From: Lysobacteraceae bacterium NML91-0213
GTDB taxonomy: Bacteria; Pseudomonadota; Gammaproteobacteria; Xanthomonadales; Xanthomonadaceae
Direction of reading: 5' to 3'
Assembly: GCA_002798175.1 (NCBI GenBank)
Contig: NWQL01000003.1
Coordinates: forward strand, 1 to 64,000
DNA: 64,000 nucleotides
Position numbers and translations under genes: made by a program. Below are positions 36,000 through 44,452 of this stretch, piece by piece. The notes beneath the pieces were generated by a model that saw only the letters and a program-made list of their open reading frames with translations, was not told the DNA's origin and ran no database searches. The stretch's first letter is position 1. Each line of letters starts with the position of its first letter.

Positions 36000-36670
36000 G
36001 CGATACCGTCGAGAAGATCAGCGGGCACGAGGTGGCAGCCTGGCTGCGCCGCCATCCGAAGTTCCTGCAGCAGTTCCCCGACCTTGCGATGACGCTGGTG
36101 GTCCCCCGCGAGGATGGCCCGGCGGCGTCGCTGGCGGGGTACCAGTTGGAGGTGCTGCGCGACAAGAACCGTGAGCTCTCGCGGCGCCTGCACGACCTGT
36201 TCGCGATCTCGCAGGAGAACGAGCGCCTTGCGGTCCGCACCCACCAGCTGACCCTGGCGCTGATGCGGCAGGCCACGCCGGCCGACACCGTGCGTGCGCT
36301 GGCGGCGTCGCTTGCGGAGGACTTCAACGGCGATCTCGTGCGGGTGGTGCTGTTCGCACCGGTGGCGGGCCTCGAGGGCAGCGACTGGGTGCAGGTGGTG
36401 CCGCGCGACGACGCCCTGCTGCGCCCGTTCGCCGATGCGCTGCGCGAAGGCGAGCCGCTGTGCGGGCGCCTGCATCCCGACAAGCAGGCGCTGCTGTACG
36501 GGCCGCGCGTGGAGGACGTGCAGTCCACCGCGCTGCTGCCGCTGGAGGGTCTCGGCCTGATTGCTGTCGGCAGCCGCGAGGCGAACCGCTTCTATCCCGG
36601 CATGGGCACGCTGTTCCTGCGCATGATGGGCGAAGCCTTTGCCGCCGCGATGCAGCGCTTCGCGGGCTGA
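35996..36670 (+). CDS. DUF484 family GAF-like protein
   Basis: A 224-aa protein of the DUF484 (YigA) family found between dapF and xerC throughout gammaproteobacteria. An N-terminal helical part ([27 protein letters not shown], then a coiled coil [24 protein letters not shown]) precedes a GAF-like domain from about residue 85 ending [27 protein letters not shown]. Ligand and role are unknown; conserved linkage suggests a tie to XerC or DapF. Confidence 0.9.
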   Translation: MSDTVEKISGHEVAAWLRRHPKFLQQFPDLAMTLVVPREDGPAASLAGYQLEVLRDKNRELSRRLHDLFAISQENERLAVRTHQLTLALMRQATPADTVRALAASLAEDFNGDLVRVVLFAPVAGLEGSDWVQVVPRDDALLRPFADALREGEPLCGRLHPDKQALLYGPRVEDVQSTALLPLEGLGLIAVGSREANRFYPGMGTLFLRMMGEAFAAAMQRFAG

Positions 36671-36680
36671 GGCAACGCCG

Positions 36681-37607
36681 ATGCACGGCAGCGCCACCAC
36701 GCCCGCTCCACTGCCGGCCGACGTGACCGCGTTTCTCGAACACCTGCGCGTCGAGAAGCGCGTCTCCGCACACACCCTCGACGCCTACCGCCGCGACCTG
36801 CAGGCGCTGGCCAGCTGGGCACGGGCGCAGGCCACCGCGCCCGCAGTGGTCGACAACCGGGGGCTGCGCGCGTTCGTGGCCGCGGAACATCGCCGCGGCC
36901 TGTCGCCGAAGAGCCTGCAGCGGCGGCTGTCGGCCTGCCGCAGCTACTACCGCTGGCTGTTGCGGCATGGCCGCATCGACGCCGACCCCTGCACCGGCGT
37001 GCGCGCGCCGAAGGCGGCGCGACGGCTTCCGGAGGTGCTCGACCCGGATGAAGCCAAGGCGCTGGTGGAGGTGGATGCAGCAGCGCCGCTGGGCCGGCGC
37101 GACCGCGCGATGCTGGAGCTGTTCTATTCGTCGGGGCTGCGCGTGTCGGAACTGTGCGCACTGCGCTGGCGCGATCTCGACCTGGTGGACGGGCTGGTGA
37201 GCGTGCTCGGCAAGGGCAGTCGCCAGCGGCTGGTGCCGGTGGGTTCCTACGCGGTGCGGGCGCTGGTCGACTGGGCCGCCGAGGGCGGGGCGGCCCCGGA
37301 TGCGCCGGTGTTCCCCGGCCGCGGCGGTGGCGGCATCACCCCGCGCGCGGTGCAGTTGCGCATGCGCCAGCTGGCCCGGCGCCAGGGGCTGTTCAAGCGC
37401 GTGCACCCGCACCTGCTGCGGCACTCCTTCGCCAGCCACGTGCTGGAATCGTCCGGCGACCTGCGCGGCGTGCAGGAACTGCTGGGCCACGCCGACATCG
37501 CCACCACCCAGATCTACACCCACCTGGACTTCGGCCATCTCTCGAAGGTGTACGACGCCGCGCATCCACGTGCGAAGCGGCGCCGTAACGCGGACGACAG
37601 CGACTGA
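36681..37607 (+). CDS. xerC: Tyrosine recombinase XerC
   Basis: With XerD it resolves chromosome dimers at dif. Residues 20-105 are the SAM-like N-terminal domain ([23 protein letters not shown]). The catalytic domain shows [14 protein letters not shown] (first Arg), KGSRQRLVP (Lys), [16 protein letters not shown] (His and Arg), [13 protein letters not shown] (second His and the nucleophilic Tyr). 308 aa, 10 nt after the DUF484 stop. Genomic position next to dapF matches xerC rather than a phage integrase. Confidence 0.96.
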   Translation: MHGSATTPAPLPADVTAFLEHLRVEKRVSAHTLDAYRRDLQALASWARAQATAPAVVDNRGLRAFVAAEHRRGLSPKSLQRRLSACRSYYRWLLRHGRIDADPCTGVRAPKAARRLPEVLDPDEAKALVEVDAAAPLGRRDRAMLELFYSSGLRVSELCALRWRDLDLVDGLVSVLGKGSRQRLVPVGSYAVRALVDWAAEGGAAPDAPVFPGRGGGGITPRAVQLRMRQLARRQGLFKRVHPHLLRHSFASHVLESSGDLRGVQELLGHADIATTQIYTHLDFGHLSKVYDAAHPRAKRRRNADDSD

Positions 37608-37669
37608 GCGACGGACTTGCGTCCGCGCCCCCGGGCCCCCACTCAGTGGGTTCGACCCCGGAGCGCCGC

Positions 37670-38221
37670 ATGGATCCCAGCCAGAACCCCCACGTTTTCC
37701 ACGCCACCACCATCGTGTCGATCCGCAAGGGCGATCGCGTGGTCGTTGCCGGCGATGGCCAGGTCACGCTTGGCCACACGGTGATGAAGGGCAATGCGCG
37801 CAAGGTGCGCAGGCTTGGCGACGGCAAGGTGCTCGCCGGCTTCGCCGGTGCCGCCGCCGATGCGTTCACCCTGTTCGAGCTGTTCGAGGTGAAGCTGCAG
37901 CAGCATGGCGGCCAGCTGGTGCGCGCGGCGGTGGAGCTGGTCAAGGACTGGCGCACCGATCGCCGCTACGGAAAGCTCGAAGCGCTGCTGGCCGTGGCCG
38001 ATCGCGAGACCTCGCTGATCATCAGCGGCAACGGCGACATCATCGAGCCCGACGACGGCATCATCGCCATCGGTTCCGGTGGCTCCTACGCCCTGTCGGC
38101 CGCGCGCGCGCTGCTGGCGCATACCGACCTGGATGCACGCACGGTCGCCACCGAGGCGCTCAACATCGCCGGCGACATCTGCATCTACACCAACCGCAAC
38201 ATCGTCGTCGAAGAACTCTGA
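37670..38221 (+). CDS. hslV: HslV peptidase subunit of HslUV protease
   Basis: The threonine peptidase of the ATP-dependent HslUV (ClpYQ) protease. [26 protein letters not shown] holds the catalytic Thr exposed after processing. 183 aa. Its stop shares one base with the hslU start, so the two are coupled. Start at 37670 follows CGGAG. Confidence 0.97.
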   Translation: MDPSQNPHVFHATTIVSIRKGDRVVVAGDGQVTLGHTVMKGNARKVRRLGDGKVLAGFAGAAADAFTLFELFEVKLQQHGGQLVRAAVELVKDWRTDRRYGKLEALLAVADRETSLIISGNGDIIEPDDGIIAIGSGGSYALSAARALLAHTDLDARTVATEALNIAGDICIYTNRNIVVEEL

Positions 38222-39618
38222 TGCCCCACAACGCCACCACCTCGTCCACCATGACCCCGCGCGAGATCGTGCAGGAACTCGACCGCCACATCGTCGGCCA
38301 GAACGCCGCCAAGCGCGCGGTGGCCATCGCGCTGCGCAACCGCTGGCGCCGTGCGCAGCTGTCAGATGAACTGCGCAACGAGGTCATGCCCAAGAACATC
38401 CTGATGATCGGGCCGACCGGCGTCGGCAAGACCGAGATCGCGCGGCGCCTGGCCACGCTTGCCAATGCGCCGTTCGTGAAGGTGGAAGCCACCCGCTTCA
38501 CCGAGGTCGGCTACGTCGGCAAGGACGTCGAGCAGATCATCCGCGATCTGGCCGATACCGCGGTCAAGCTGTATCGCGAACAGGCCAAGCAGCGCGTGCG
38601 CACGCAGGCCGAGGAGCGCGCCGAGGACCGCATCCTCGATGCATTGCTGCCGCGCCGCGAGCAACCCGCACCCGCGTTCGGCTTCGGCACCCAGCCGAGC
38701 ACCACCGTCGACATCGGCGCCGAACCCTCGGCGAAGGAATCCGAGACCCGGCAGAAGCTGCGCCGCCAGCTGCGCGCCGGTGACCTCGACGAGCGCGAGA
38801 TCGAACTCGACCTCGCCGCGTCGGGCGCCGGCATGGACATCATGACCCCGCCGGGCATGGAGGAAATGGGCCAGCAGCTGCGGCAGATGTTCGCCAACCT
38901 CGGCGGCGGCAGGACCCACAAGCGCAAGCTGACGATCAGGGCGGCGCGCCCGCTGCTGGTGGAGGAAGAGGCCGGCAAGCTGGTCAACGAGGACGACGTG
39001 CGCGAGGCCGCGATCGAGGCCTGCGAGCAGCACGGCATCGTCTTCATCGACGAGATCGACAAGGTCGCGCGGCGCAGCGAGGGCGGCGTGACCGGCGGCG
39101 ACGTCAGCCGCGAAGGCGTGCAGCGCGACCTGCTGCCGCTGGTGGAAGGCTCGACGGTGAGCACCAAGTACGGCTCGGTGAAGACCGACCACATCCTGTT
39201 CATCGCCTCGGGCGCGTTCCACATGGCCAAGCCCAGCGACCTGGTGCCGGAGCTGCAGGGCCGCTTCCCGATCCGGGTCGAGCTCAGCGCGCTGACCAAG
39301 GACGACTTCGTGCGCATCCTGACCGAACCGAAGGCGGCGCTCACCACGCAGTACGTCGAACTGCTGCGCACCGAGGGCGTGGAGCTGACGTTCGCCGATG
39401 ACGCCGTCGACCGCCTTGCCGAGATCGCCGCGCAGGTCAACGAAACCCAGGAGAACATCGGCGCGCGCCGCCTGCACACCGTGCTCGAGCGCCTGCTCGA
39501 CACCCTGAGTTTCGAGGCACCCGACAAGGGAGGTACGGTCATCATCGACCGCGCCTATGTCGATGCGCACCTGGGCGAGCTGGTGAAGGACCAGGACCTG
39601 AGCCGCTACATCCTCTGA
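38221..39618 (+). CDS. hslU: HslU ATPase subunit of HslUV protease
   Basis: AAA+ unfoldase that feeds Hsl[34 protein letters not shown] begins the domain, Walker A is GPTGVGKT, Walker [11 protein letters not shown], the I-domain lies between, and the C-terminus ends in DLSRYIL, which inserts into HslV. 465 aa, slightly longer than E. coli HslU because of the I-domain region around [14 protein letters not shown]. Confidence 0.97.
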   Translation: MPHNATTSSTMTPREIVQELDRHIVGQNAAKRAVAIALRNRWRRAQLSDELRNEVMPKNILMIGPTGVGKTEIARRLATLANAPFVKVEATRFTEVGYVGKDVEQIIRDLADTAVKLYREQAKQRVRTQAEERAEDRILDALLPRREQPAPAFGFGTQPSTTVDIGAEPSAKESETRQKLRRQLRAGDLDEREIELDLAASGAGMDIMTPPGMEEMGQQLRQMFANLGGGRTHKRKLTIRAARPLLVEEEAGKLVNEDDVREAAIEACEQHGIVFIDEIDKVARRSEGGVTGGDVSREGVQRDLLPLVEGSTVSTKYGSVKTDHILFIASGAFHMAKPSDLVPELQGRFPIRVELSALTKDDFVRILTEPKAALTTQYVELLRTEGVELTFADDAVDRLAEIAAQVNETQENIGARRLHTVLERLLDTLSFEAPDKGGTVIIDRAYVDAHLGELVKDQDLSRYIL

Positions 39619-39653
39619 CCGCCCGTCCTGGGGCGCCGCAGGGGAAATATGGG

Positions 39654-39659
39654 TATTAT
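39654..39659 (+). promoter_or_regulatory. Probable -10 box of the Phd antitoxin gene
   Basis: TATTAT stands out in an otherwise GC-rich spacer, 22 nt before the antitoxin ATG. The AT-rich stretch at 39645-39665 overlaps where an autoregulating Phd antitoxin would bind. Confidence 0.4.
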
Positions 39660-39681
39660 GGCCCTATCCCGGAGGTGCCCC

Positions 39682-40038
39682 ATGTCCCTGCCCCTGAAAC
39701 TCGACAGCCTCGACGACCTTCCGCGCGCGCCCGCGTCCGACGTCAAGAAGCTCGGCTGGCGCGGGGTGATGCGCACCGTCGCCCGCGAAGGCCGACTGGC
39801 GGTGACCAACCACAACACCCCCGAGGCGGTGATCCTGTCGGCGGAGGAGTACGACGCCATGCTGCGCGCCCTGCAGGCTGCCGGCGCACCGCAACGTGGC
39901 GCGCTGGAGGAGCTGCGTGCCCGCTTCGATGAACGCCTGGCGGTGTTGCAGGCTGGCGACGCCGGCACGCGCCTGCGGGCGGTGATGGACGGTCCCGCCA
40001 CGCTCGGCGGGAAGGTGCGCGCGGGCCGCCCGCGTTGA
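39682..40038 (+). CDS. Phd/YefM-family antitoxin
   Basis: A 118-aa protein with a Phd/YefM fold: VKKLGWRGVMRTVAREGRLAVTNHNTPEAVILSAEEYDAML is the classical DNA-binding half, followed by a helical tail that would wrap the toxin. Starts at the ATG at 39682 with GGAGG. The next gene, 49 nt later, encodes a zeta-toxin-like kinase, so the two likely form a type II toxin-antitoxin pair, with this protein also repressing the operon. Confidence 0.85.
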   Translation: MSLPLKLDSLDDLPRAPASDVKKLGWRGVMRTVAREGRLAVTNHNTPEAVILSAEEYDAMLRALQAAGAPQRGALEELRARFDERLAVLQAGDAGTRLRAVMDGPATLGGKVRAGRPR

Positions 40039-40087
40039 ACCCGGCGCGGAGCGAACCTGCCGTCCTCGACGATGCCGGCGGCTGACG

Positions 40088-40726
40088 ATGCCGCGCCCCG
40101 TCCTCTACGTGCTGGCCGGCGTCAACGGCGCCGGCAAGAGTTCGATCGGCGGCCATCTGCTGCAGCGCGCCGGCCTGGACTGGTTCAACCCCGACGACTT
40201 CGCCGCCGGACTCGCACGGCGCAGCGGCTGCACGATCGCCGACGCCAATGCCGCCTCCTGGCAGGAGGGCATGCGCCGCCTCGATGCCGCGCTCGCCGCC
40301 GGCCATCACCACGCGTTCGAAACCACGCTGGGCGGCACCACCGTCGCCCTGCGCATCGCCGACGCCGCGCGCAGCCACGACGTGCTGGTGTGGTATTGCG
40401 GCCTCGCCTCGCCCGGGCAGCACATCGCTCGCGTGCAGGCACGCGTCGCCGCCGGCGGCCACGACATCCCCGAGGCCCTGATCCGCGCACGCTGGATGCG
40501 CGCCCGCGAAAACCTCATCGCGCTGATGCCGCGGCTGGCGCGATTGCAGGTCTACGACAACAGCATCGACGTCGCGCCGGGTGCCGTCGTCCCGGACCCG
40601 CGCCTGTTGCTGGAGATGGAGGCCGGACGCGTGGTCTGGCCGCAGGCGGATGACCTGCAGGCGCTCACGGCCACGCCGGAGTGGGCGCGGCCGCTGGTGG
40701 AGGCGGCGTTGCAGTCCAGCAGTTGA
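40088..40726 (+). CDS. Zeta-toxin-like P-loop kinase
   Basis: A 212-aa AAA_33/zeta-toxin family protein. Walker A is intact (AGVNGAGKSS, Lys17), then FNPDDFAAGL, HHAFETTLGG (the strand preceding the usual substrate-binding part) and an RARWMRARENL segment like the lid. Zeta toxins phosphorylate UDP-N-acetylglucosamine and stop peptidoglycan synthesis; whether this one does is inferred from homology. Paired with a Phd-type antitoxin instead of epsilon, a recurrent but atypical combination. Confidence 0.78.
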   Translation: MPRPVLYVLAGVNGAGKSSIGGHLLQRAGLDWFNPDDFAAGLARRSGCTIADANAASWQEGMRRLDAALAAGHHHAFETTLGGTTVALRIADAARSHDVLVWYCGLASPGQHIARVQARVAAGGHDIPEALIRARWMRARENLIALMPRLARLQVYDNSIDVAPGAVVPDPRLLLEMEAGRVVWPQADDLQALTATPEWARPLVEAALQSSS

Positions 40727-40759
40727 GGCCGCGTCGGGCCGTGCGGCTATGCTCCACAC

Positions 40760-42133
40760 ATGGCGCGACCCCTGGAGCGAAACGCCCTCGTCCGTCCCGA
40801 TGGGGCGCCTTCTCCCCCAGGCGGGAGCAGGGACACGTACGCCCCACCCCCCCGGACCGGCACGGCACGCGACCTGTACGCCGATGCACTGCGTGCCAGC
40901 GCACTGCTTGTGGTGGTGTTCGGGCACTGGATGGCGACGCTGCCGCGCGTGGAAGGCGGGCAGCTGGTCGGCATCGATCACCTGTTGCGCAACTGGGAGC
41001 CGGCCGGCGCGCTGACGTGGCTGGTGCAGGTGGTGCCCCTGTTCGTGTTCGTCTCCGCGGCGGTCAGTACCGGCGGCGTGCTGCGCAGGCTGGGGGAGGG
41101 CGAATCGCAGCGGCGCTGGTGGGCAGGGCGCGCGCTGGGGCTGGCGCGGCCGACGCTGACCTATCTGCTGGTGCTGGCCGCCGTCGCATTGCTGGCGTGG
41201 TTGCTCGATGGCCATCTGCTGCAGGCGTTCAACACCTCGCTGACCATCCACCTGTGGTTCCTGGCGATGCTGCTGGCGGTGCAGGCGCTGCTGCCGCTGT
41301 GCGTGCGCGCCGACCGCCGCTTCGGTCTGAAAGCCGTCGGGGCGCTGCTCGTGGTTGCGGTGCTCGCCGATCTGCTGCGCGCCGGCGTGCGGCATCCCGC
41401 GGACCTGCTGCAGCTGGGCGCACGCGTCGAGGCCAGGGCAGGTGGCATCGGCTGGATCAACCTGCTGGCGGTGTGGCTGCTGCCGCAGCAGCTGGGCATC
41501 GCATGGCGCAGTGGACGCCTTGGCGGCGCACGTCACGGCGCGTGGCTGCTTGCGCTGGCGGTCGCGTGGCTGGCGGCGGCGATGGCCGCGGGCTATCCGG
41601 TGGCGATGGTGGGCGTGCAGCTGGCCGGCAACAACATGCTGCCGCCGACGCTGGCGCTGGTCGGCGTGGTGTGGCTGCAGGTGGGCGCGGTGCTGCTGGC
41701 CGAATCACCTGCACGCCGGTTCCTGCAGCGGCATCCGTTGCAGCGTGCGGTCGCGATACTGGGCGCGCTGGGGATGCCGCTGTATCTCTGGCACAAGCTG
41801 GCGGAACTGCCGGCGGCATGGATCGGCGAACGCACCGGGCTACCGATCGATGCGGGTGACCCGGGCATGCCGGGCTTCTGGTTGGGGCGCCTGTGCTGGC
41901 TGCTGCTGTGCGCGGCGTGCCTGGCGCCCGTGATGGCGGTGGTGGTGCGTTATGAGATGGGCCGGCGACGGGACGTGGCCGCGACCGGCGCGACGACGGC
42001 CATCGTTACCGGTGGCATCGCATTGTTCGCCGGCCTCGGCGCCGCACTGCTGCTGGGCGCGTGGCCCGGGGCGCTGGTGGCGCTGGCCTGCGTGGCGCTG
42101 TCCTCGTGGGTGCTGCGTGCGCGGGTGGCGTGA
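40760..42133 (+). CDS. Acyltransferase-3 family membrane protein
   Basis: A polytopic O-acyltransferase-like protein (PF01757 type), 457 aa with about ten hydrophobic segments. The signature start is DLYADALRASALLVVVFGHWMATL (Arg and His of the first span) and LTIHLWFLAMLLAVQALLPL. Typical substrates are sugars of surface polysaccharides. The first 35 residues (PDGAPSPPGGSRDTYAPPP) are low complexity and encoded by a degenerate REP-like palindrome (40803-40830), so the true start may be a later codon such as GTG/ATG near 40880, or the repeat inserted just behind the original start. Confidence 0.8.
   Translation: MARPLERNALVRPDGAPSPPGGSRDTYAPPPRTGTARDLYADALRASALLVVVFGHWMATLPRVEGGQLVGIDHLLRNWEPAGALTWLVQVVPLFVFVSAAVSTGGVLRRLGEGESQRRWWAGRALGLARPTLTYLLVLAAVALLAWLLDGHLLQAFNTSLTIHLWFLAMLLAVQALLPLCVRADRRFGLKAVGALLVVAVLADLLRAGVRHPADLLQLGARVEARAGGIGWINLLAVWLLPQQLGIAWRSGRLGGARHGAWLLALAVAWLAAAMAAGYPVAMVGVQLAGNNMLPPTLALVGVVWLQVGAVLLAESPARRFLQRHPLQRAVAILGALGMPLYLWHKLAELPAAWIGERTGLPIDAGDPGMPGFWLGRLCWLLLCAACLAPVMAVVVRYEMGRRRDVAATGATTAIVTGGIALFAGLGAALLLGAWPGALVALACVALSSWVLRARVA
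40803..40850. repeat. Degenerate REP-like palindrome within the acyltransferase start
   Basis: GGGGCGCCTTCTCCCCCAGG and GCGGGAGCAGGG form a decayed hairpin similar to the CCCCTCTCCCGC family. It is read in frame as Pro/Gly-rich residues 11-30 of the acyltransferase. Confidence 0.55.
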
Positions 42134-42217
42134 GCCGCGGCAGGCAGCTCGCCCGCGGCGTTGCCGGCAACGTCCATGGGTCGCGCCTTCGCGGGGACGA
42201 TGGGCGAAGCAGACGGA

Positions 42218-43090
42218 CTAGCGCAGCACCAGCAACGGGACCGGGCTGCGGCGCAGCACCTGGCCGGTGGTGCTGCCGAGGAACCACTCGCGCAGCCGCG
42301 AATGGCCGTAAGCGCCCATCACCAGCAGGTCGGCGTCGAGCCTGGCCACGTGGGCGACGATCGCATCGTCGGCGGGCAGGCCGGCACGATGCAGCTGCGG
42401 CGCGAAACCGGCGCTGGCCAGGGTGCCTGCCATCTCCTCGCAGCCGCGTTGCTGTGCGGCGTCGCCGCCGGCGAGCAGCAGGTGGCATTCGAGGCCACGC
42501 AGCAGTGGACTCGCGGCCACCCGCTCCACCGCACGGCGCGAGGTCTCGCTGCCGTCGAACGCGATCAGCACGCGTGCGATCGGCCGCTCCGCCGGCACTG
42601 CCTGGGCAAGCAGCACCGGGCGCTGCACCGCACGCAACACCGGCTCCACCTGCCCACCGATGTCCTGGCCGGAGCCGCCACCACGGGTGCCGCGCAGCCC
42701 GATCACGAACAGCCGGGTGTCGGCTTCGGCCTCGACGAGCGCATCGCGCAGGCGGCCATGGCGTTGCCGGGTGATGACCTCGACAGCGCTGGTATCGGCG
42801 CTCGACGCCGCGGCTTCGAGCAGTTGCCGTCCCCGCGCCTGCGCAAGCTGCGCGCGTCGCGCATCGAGTTCGGCCAGTTCCTGCAGCAGTGCGTCCTGGG
42901 CGCCGAGCCCGATGCTGCCGCTGGCATCCAGCGGCGCGGGCCCGCCATCGTCGGGCAGGTGCAGCAATTCCAGCGGCGTGCCGAGCCGGCGCGCCGCCCA
43001 CGCGGCAAGCGAGACCACCGCGCCGGTGGAGGGAGAGCCGTCGACCGCGGCAAGCACGTGGCCGTCGGTGGGAATGGGCGATGTCGACAT
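42218..43090 (-). CDS. Tandem universal stress protein (two UspA domains)
   Basis: A 290-aa protein with two Usp folds. The first (residues 10-150, VLAAVDGSPSTGAVVSLAAW ... LFVIGLRGTRGG) has a partial nucleotide motif; the second (about 160-290, VLIAFDGSETSRRAVE ... LLVMGAYGHSRLREWFLGSTTGQVL) retains the ATP-binding Gly-rich sequence GxxG-x9-G(S/T). Preceded by a strong GGAGGA site. It lies 19 nt after the cytosine deaminase gene on the same strand, so they should be co-transcribed. Confidence 0.92.
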   Translation of the reverse strand: MSTSPIPTDGHVLAAVDGSPSTGAVVSLAAWAARRLGTPLELLHLPDDGGPAPLDASGSIGLGAQDALLQELAELDARRAQLAQARGRQLLEAAASSADTSAVEVITRQRHGRLRDALVEAEADTRLFVIGLRGTRGGGSGQDIGGQVEPVLRAVQRPVLLAQAVPAERPIARVLIAFDGSETSRRAVERVAASPLLRGLECHLLLAGGDAAQQRGCEEMAGTLASAGFAPQLHRAGLPADDAIVAHVARLDADLLVMGAYGHSRLREWFLGSTTGQVLRRSPVPLLVLR

Positions 43091-43109
43091 CGTGCAGCTC
43101 CTCCGGCGC

Positions 43110-43562
43110 TCAGTCCTCGCCGATGTCCTCGTTCCACAGCGCCGGGTTGGCGGCGATCCAGTCGCCCATCATCGTGATGCAGCGTTCGTCGGCGAGGTCG
43201 ATCACGTTGACCCCGGCCTCGCGCAGCCAGTCGATGCCGCCGGCGAAATTCACCGACTCGCCCACCACCACGGTGCCGATGTTGAACTGGCGCACCAGCC
43301 CGCTGCAGTACCAGCACGGCGCCAGCGTGGTGACCATGATCGCGTCGCGGTAGCTTTTCTGGCGGCCGGCCTTGCGGAAGGCGTCGGTCTCGCCGTGGAT
43401 GGACGGGTCGCCCTCCTGTACGCGGCGGTTGTGGCCGCAGCCCAGCAGGCGGCCGTCGCCGGCATACAGCGCCGCGCCGATCGGGATGCCGCCCTCGGCC
43501 AGGCCCTGGCGGGCTTCGGCGATGGCGGTGTCGAGCAGGGCGCGGTAGTCGGGCGTGGTCAT
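43110..43562 (-). CDS. Yeast-type cytosine deaminase (nucleoside deaminase family)
   Basis: A zinc hydrolase deaminating cytosine or a related base. Zinc ligands: His56 and Glu58 (IHGETDAF) and Cys83/Cys86 (TTLAPCWYC). HGE rather than HAE, followed by VVVGESVNFAGG, VIDLADERCITMMGDWIAANPALWNEDIGE, is the pattern of yeast Fcy1 rather than bacterial CodA or TadA. 150 aa from the ATG at 43562. Divergent from ubiE by 73 nt; co-directional with the Usp gene. Confidence 0.88.
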   Translation of the reverse strand: MTTPDYRALLDTAIAEARQGLAEGGIPIGAALYAGDGRLLGCGHNRRVQEGDPSIHGETDAFRKAGRQKSYRDAIMVTTLAPCWYCSGLVRQFNIGTVVVGESVNFAGGIDWLREAGVNVIDLADERCITMMGDWIAANPALWNEDIGED

Positions 43563-43635
43563 GGCGGGGCAGGGTGCGAGGGGCGGGCAGTGTCGCATGA
43601 CGGCGATGGCGCGCCGGCGGTGCGATAATCGCGGC

Positions 43636-44394
43636 ATGAATGAATCCGACAAGCCCGGCACCACCGATTTCGGTTTCCGCGACGTGCCCACCGGCGAGAA
43701 GCAGAAGCTGGTCGGCCAGGTGTTCTCCTCGGTCGCGCGCAACTACGACCTGATGAACGACCTGATGAGCCTCGGCATCCACCGGGTCTGGAAGCGCTAT
43801 TTCACCGCCACCGCGCAGGTCAGGCGTGGCGACCGCGTGCTCGATCTCGCCGGCGGCACCGGCGACATCGCCGCGCTGCTGAAGGACCGCGTCGGCGACA
43901 CCGGCAGCATCGTGCTGGGCGACATCAACGGCGAGATGCTGCGCGTGGGCCGCGATCGCATGACCGACCGTGGCCGCGTGCGCGGCTTCGAATACGTGCA
44001 GTGCAATGCCGAGACGCTGCCGTTCCCGGATGCCAGCTTCGACCTGGTGACCATCGCCTTCGGCCTGCGCAACGTGACCGACAAGAACGCCGCGCTGCGC
44101 GAGATGCACCGCGTGCTCAAGGTCGGTGGCCAGGCGCGGGTGCTGGAGTTCTCCGAGGTCAAGCCGGAATGGTTTCGCCCGATCTACGACTTCCACTCGT
44201 TCCAGGTGCTGCCGCGGCTGGGCAGGCTGTTCGCCAACGATGCCGACAGCTACCGCTATCTCGCCGAATCGATCCGCAAGCACCCGCCGCAGGACGAGCT
44301 GAAGGCGATGATGGACGGCGCCGGGTTCGCGCGCACCCGCTACCGCAACCTGTCGGCGGGCATCGTCGCGGTGCACGACGGCTACAGGGCCTGA
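43636..44394 (+). CDS. ubiE: UbiE C-methyltransferase (ubiquinone/menaquinone)
   Basis: SAM-dependent methyltransferase of quinone synthesis, 252 aa. Motif I is VLDLAGGTGDIA (Asp70-Asp77), preceded by SSVARNYDLMNDLMSLGIHRVWKR; later NAETLPFPDASFDLVTIAFGLRNVTD and SAGIVAVHDGYRA end the protein as usual. Start ATG at 43636. Confidence 0.97.
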   Translation: MNESDKPGTTDFGFRDVPTGEKQKLVGQVFSSVARNYDLMNDLMSLGIHRVWKRYFTATAQVRRGDRVLDLAGGTGDIAALLKDRVGDTGSIVLGDINGEMLRVGRDRMTDRGRVRGFEYVQCNAETLPFPDASFDLVTIAFGLRNVTDKNAALREMHRVLKVGGQARVLEFSEVKPEWFRPIYDFHSFQVLPRLGRLFANDADSYRYLAESIRKHPPQDELKAMMDGAGFARTRYRNLSAGIVAVHDGYRA

Positions 44395-44452
44395 GCCGGC
44401 GATTGGCGCCCGGCGGGTAGAATCGTGCGGTCCCCCTGCACGGAAATCCCCG

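Noticed and set aside
37612-37645. Terminator after xerC
   Set aside because: Two very short hairpins (GGAC/GTCC and CCCAC/GTGGG) without T run; too weak to call.
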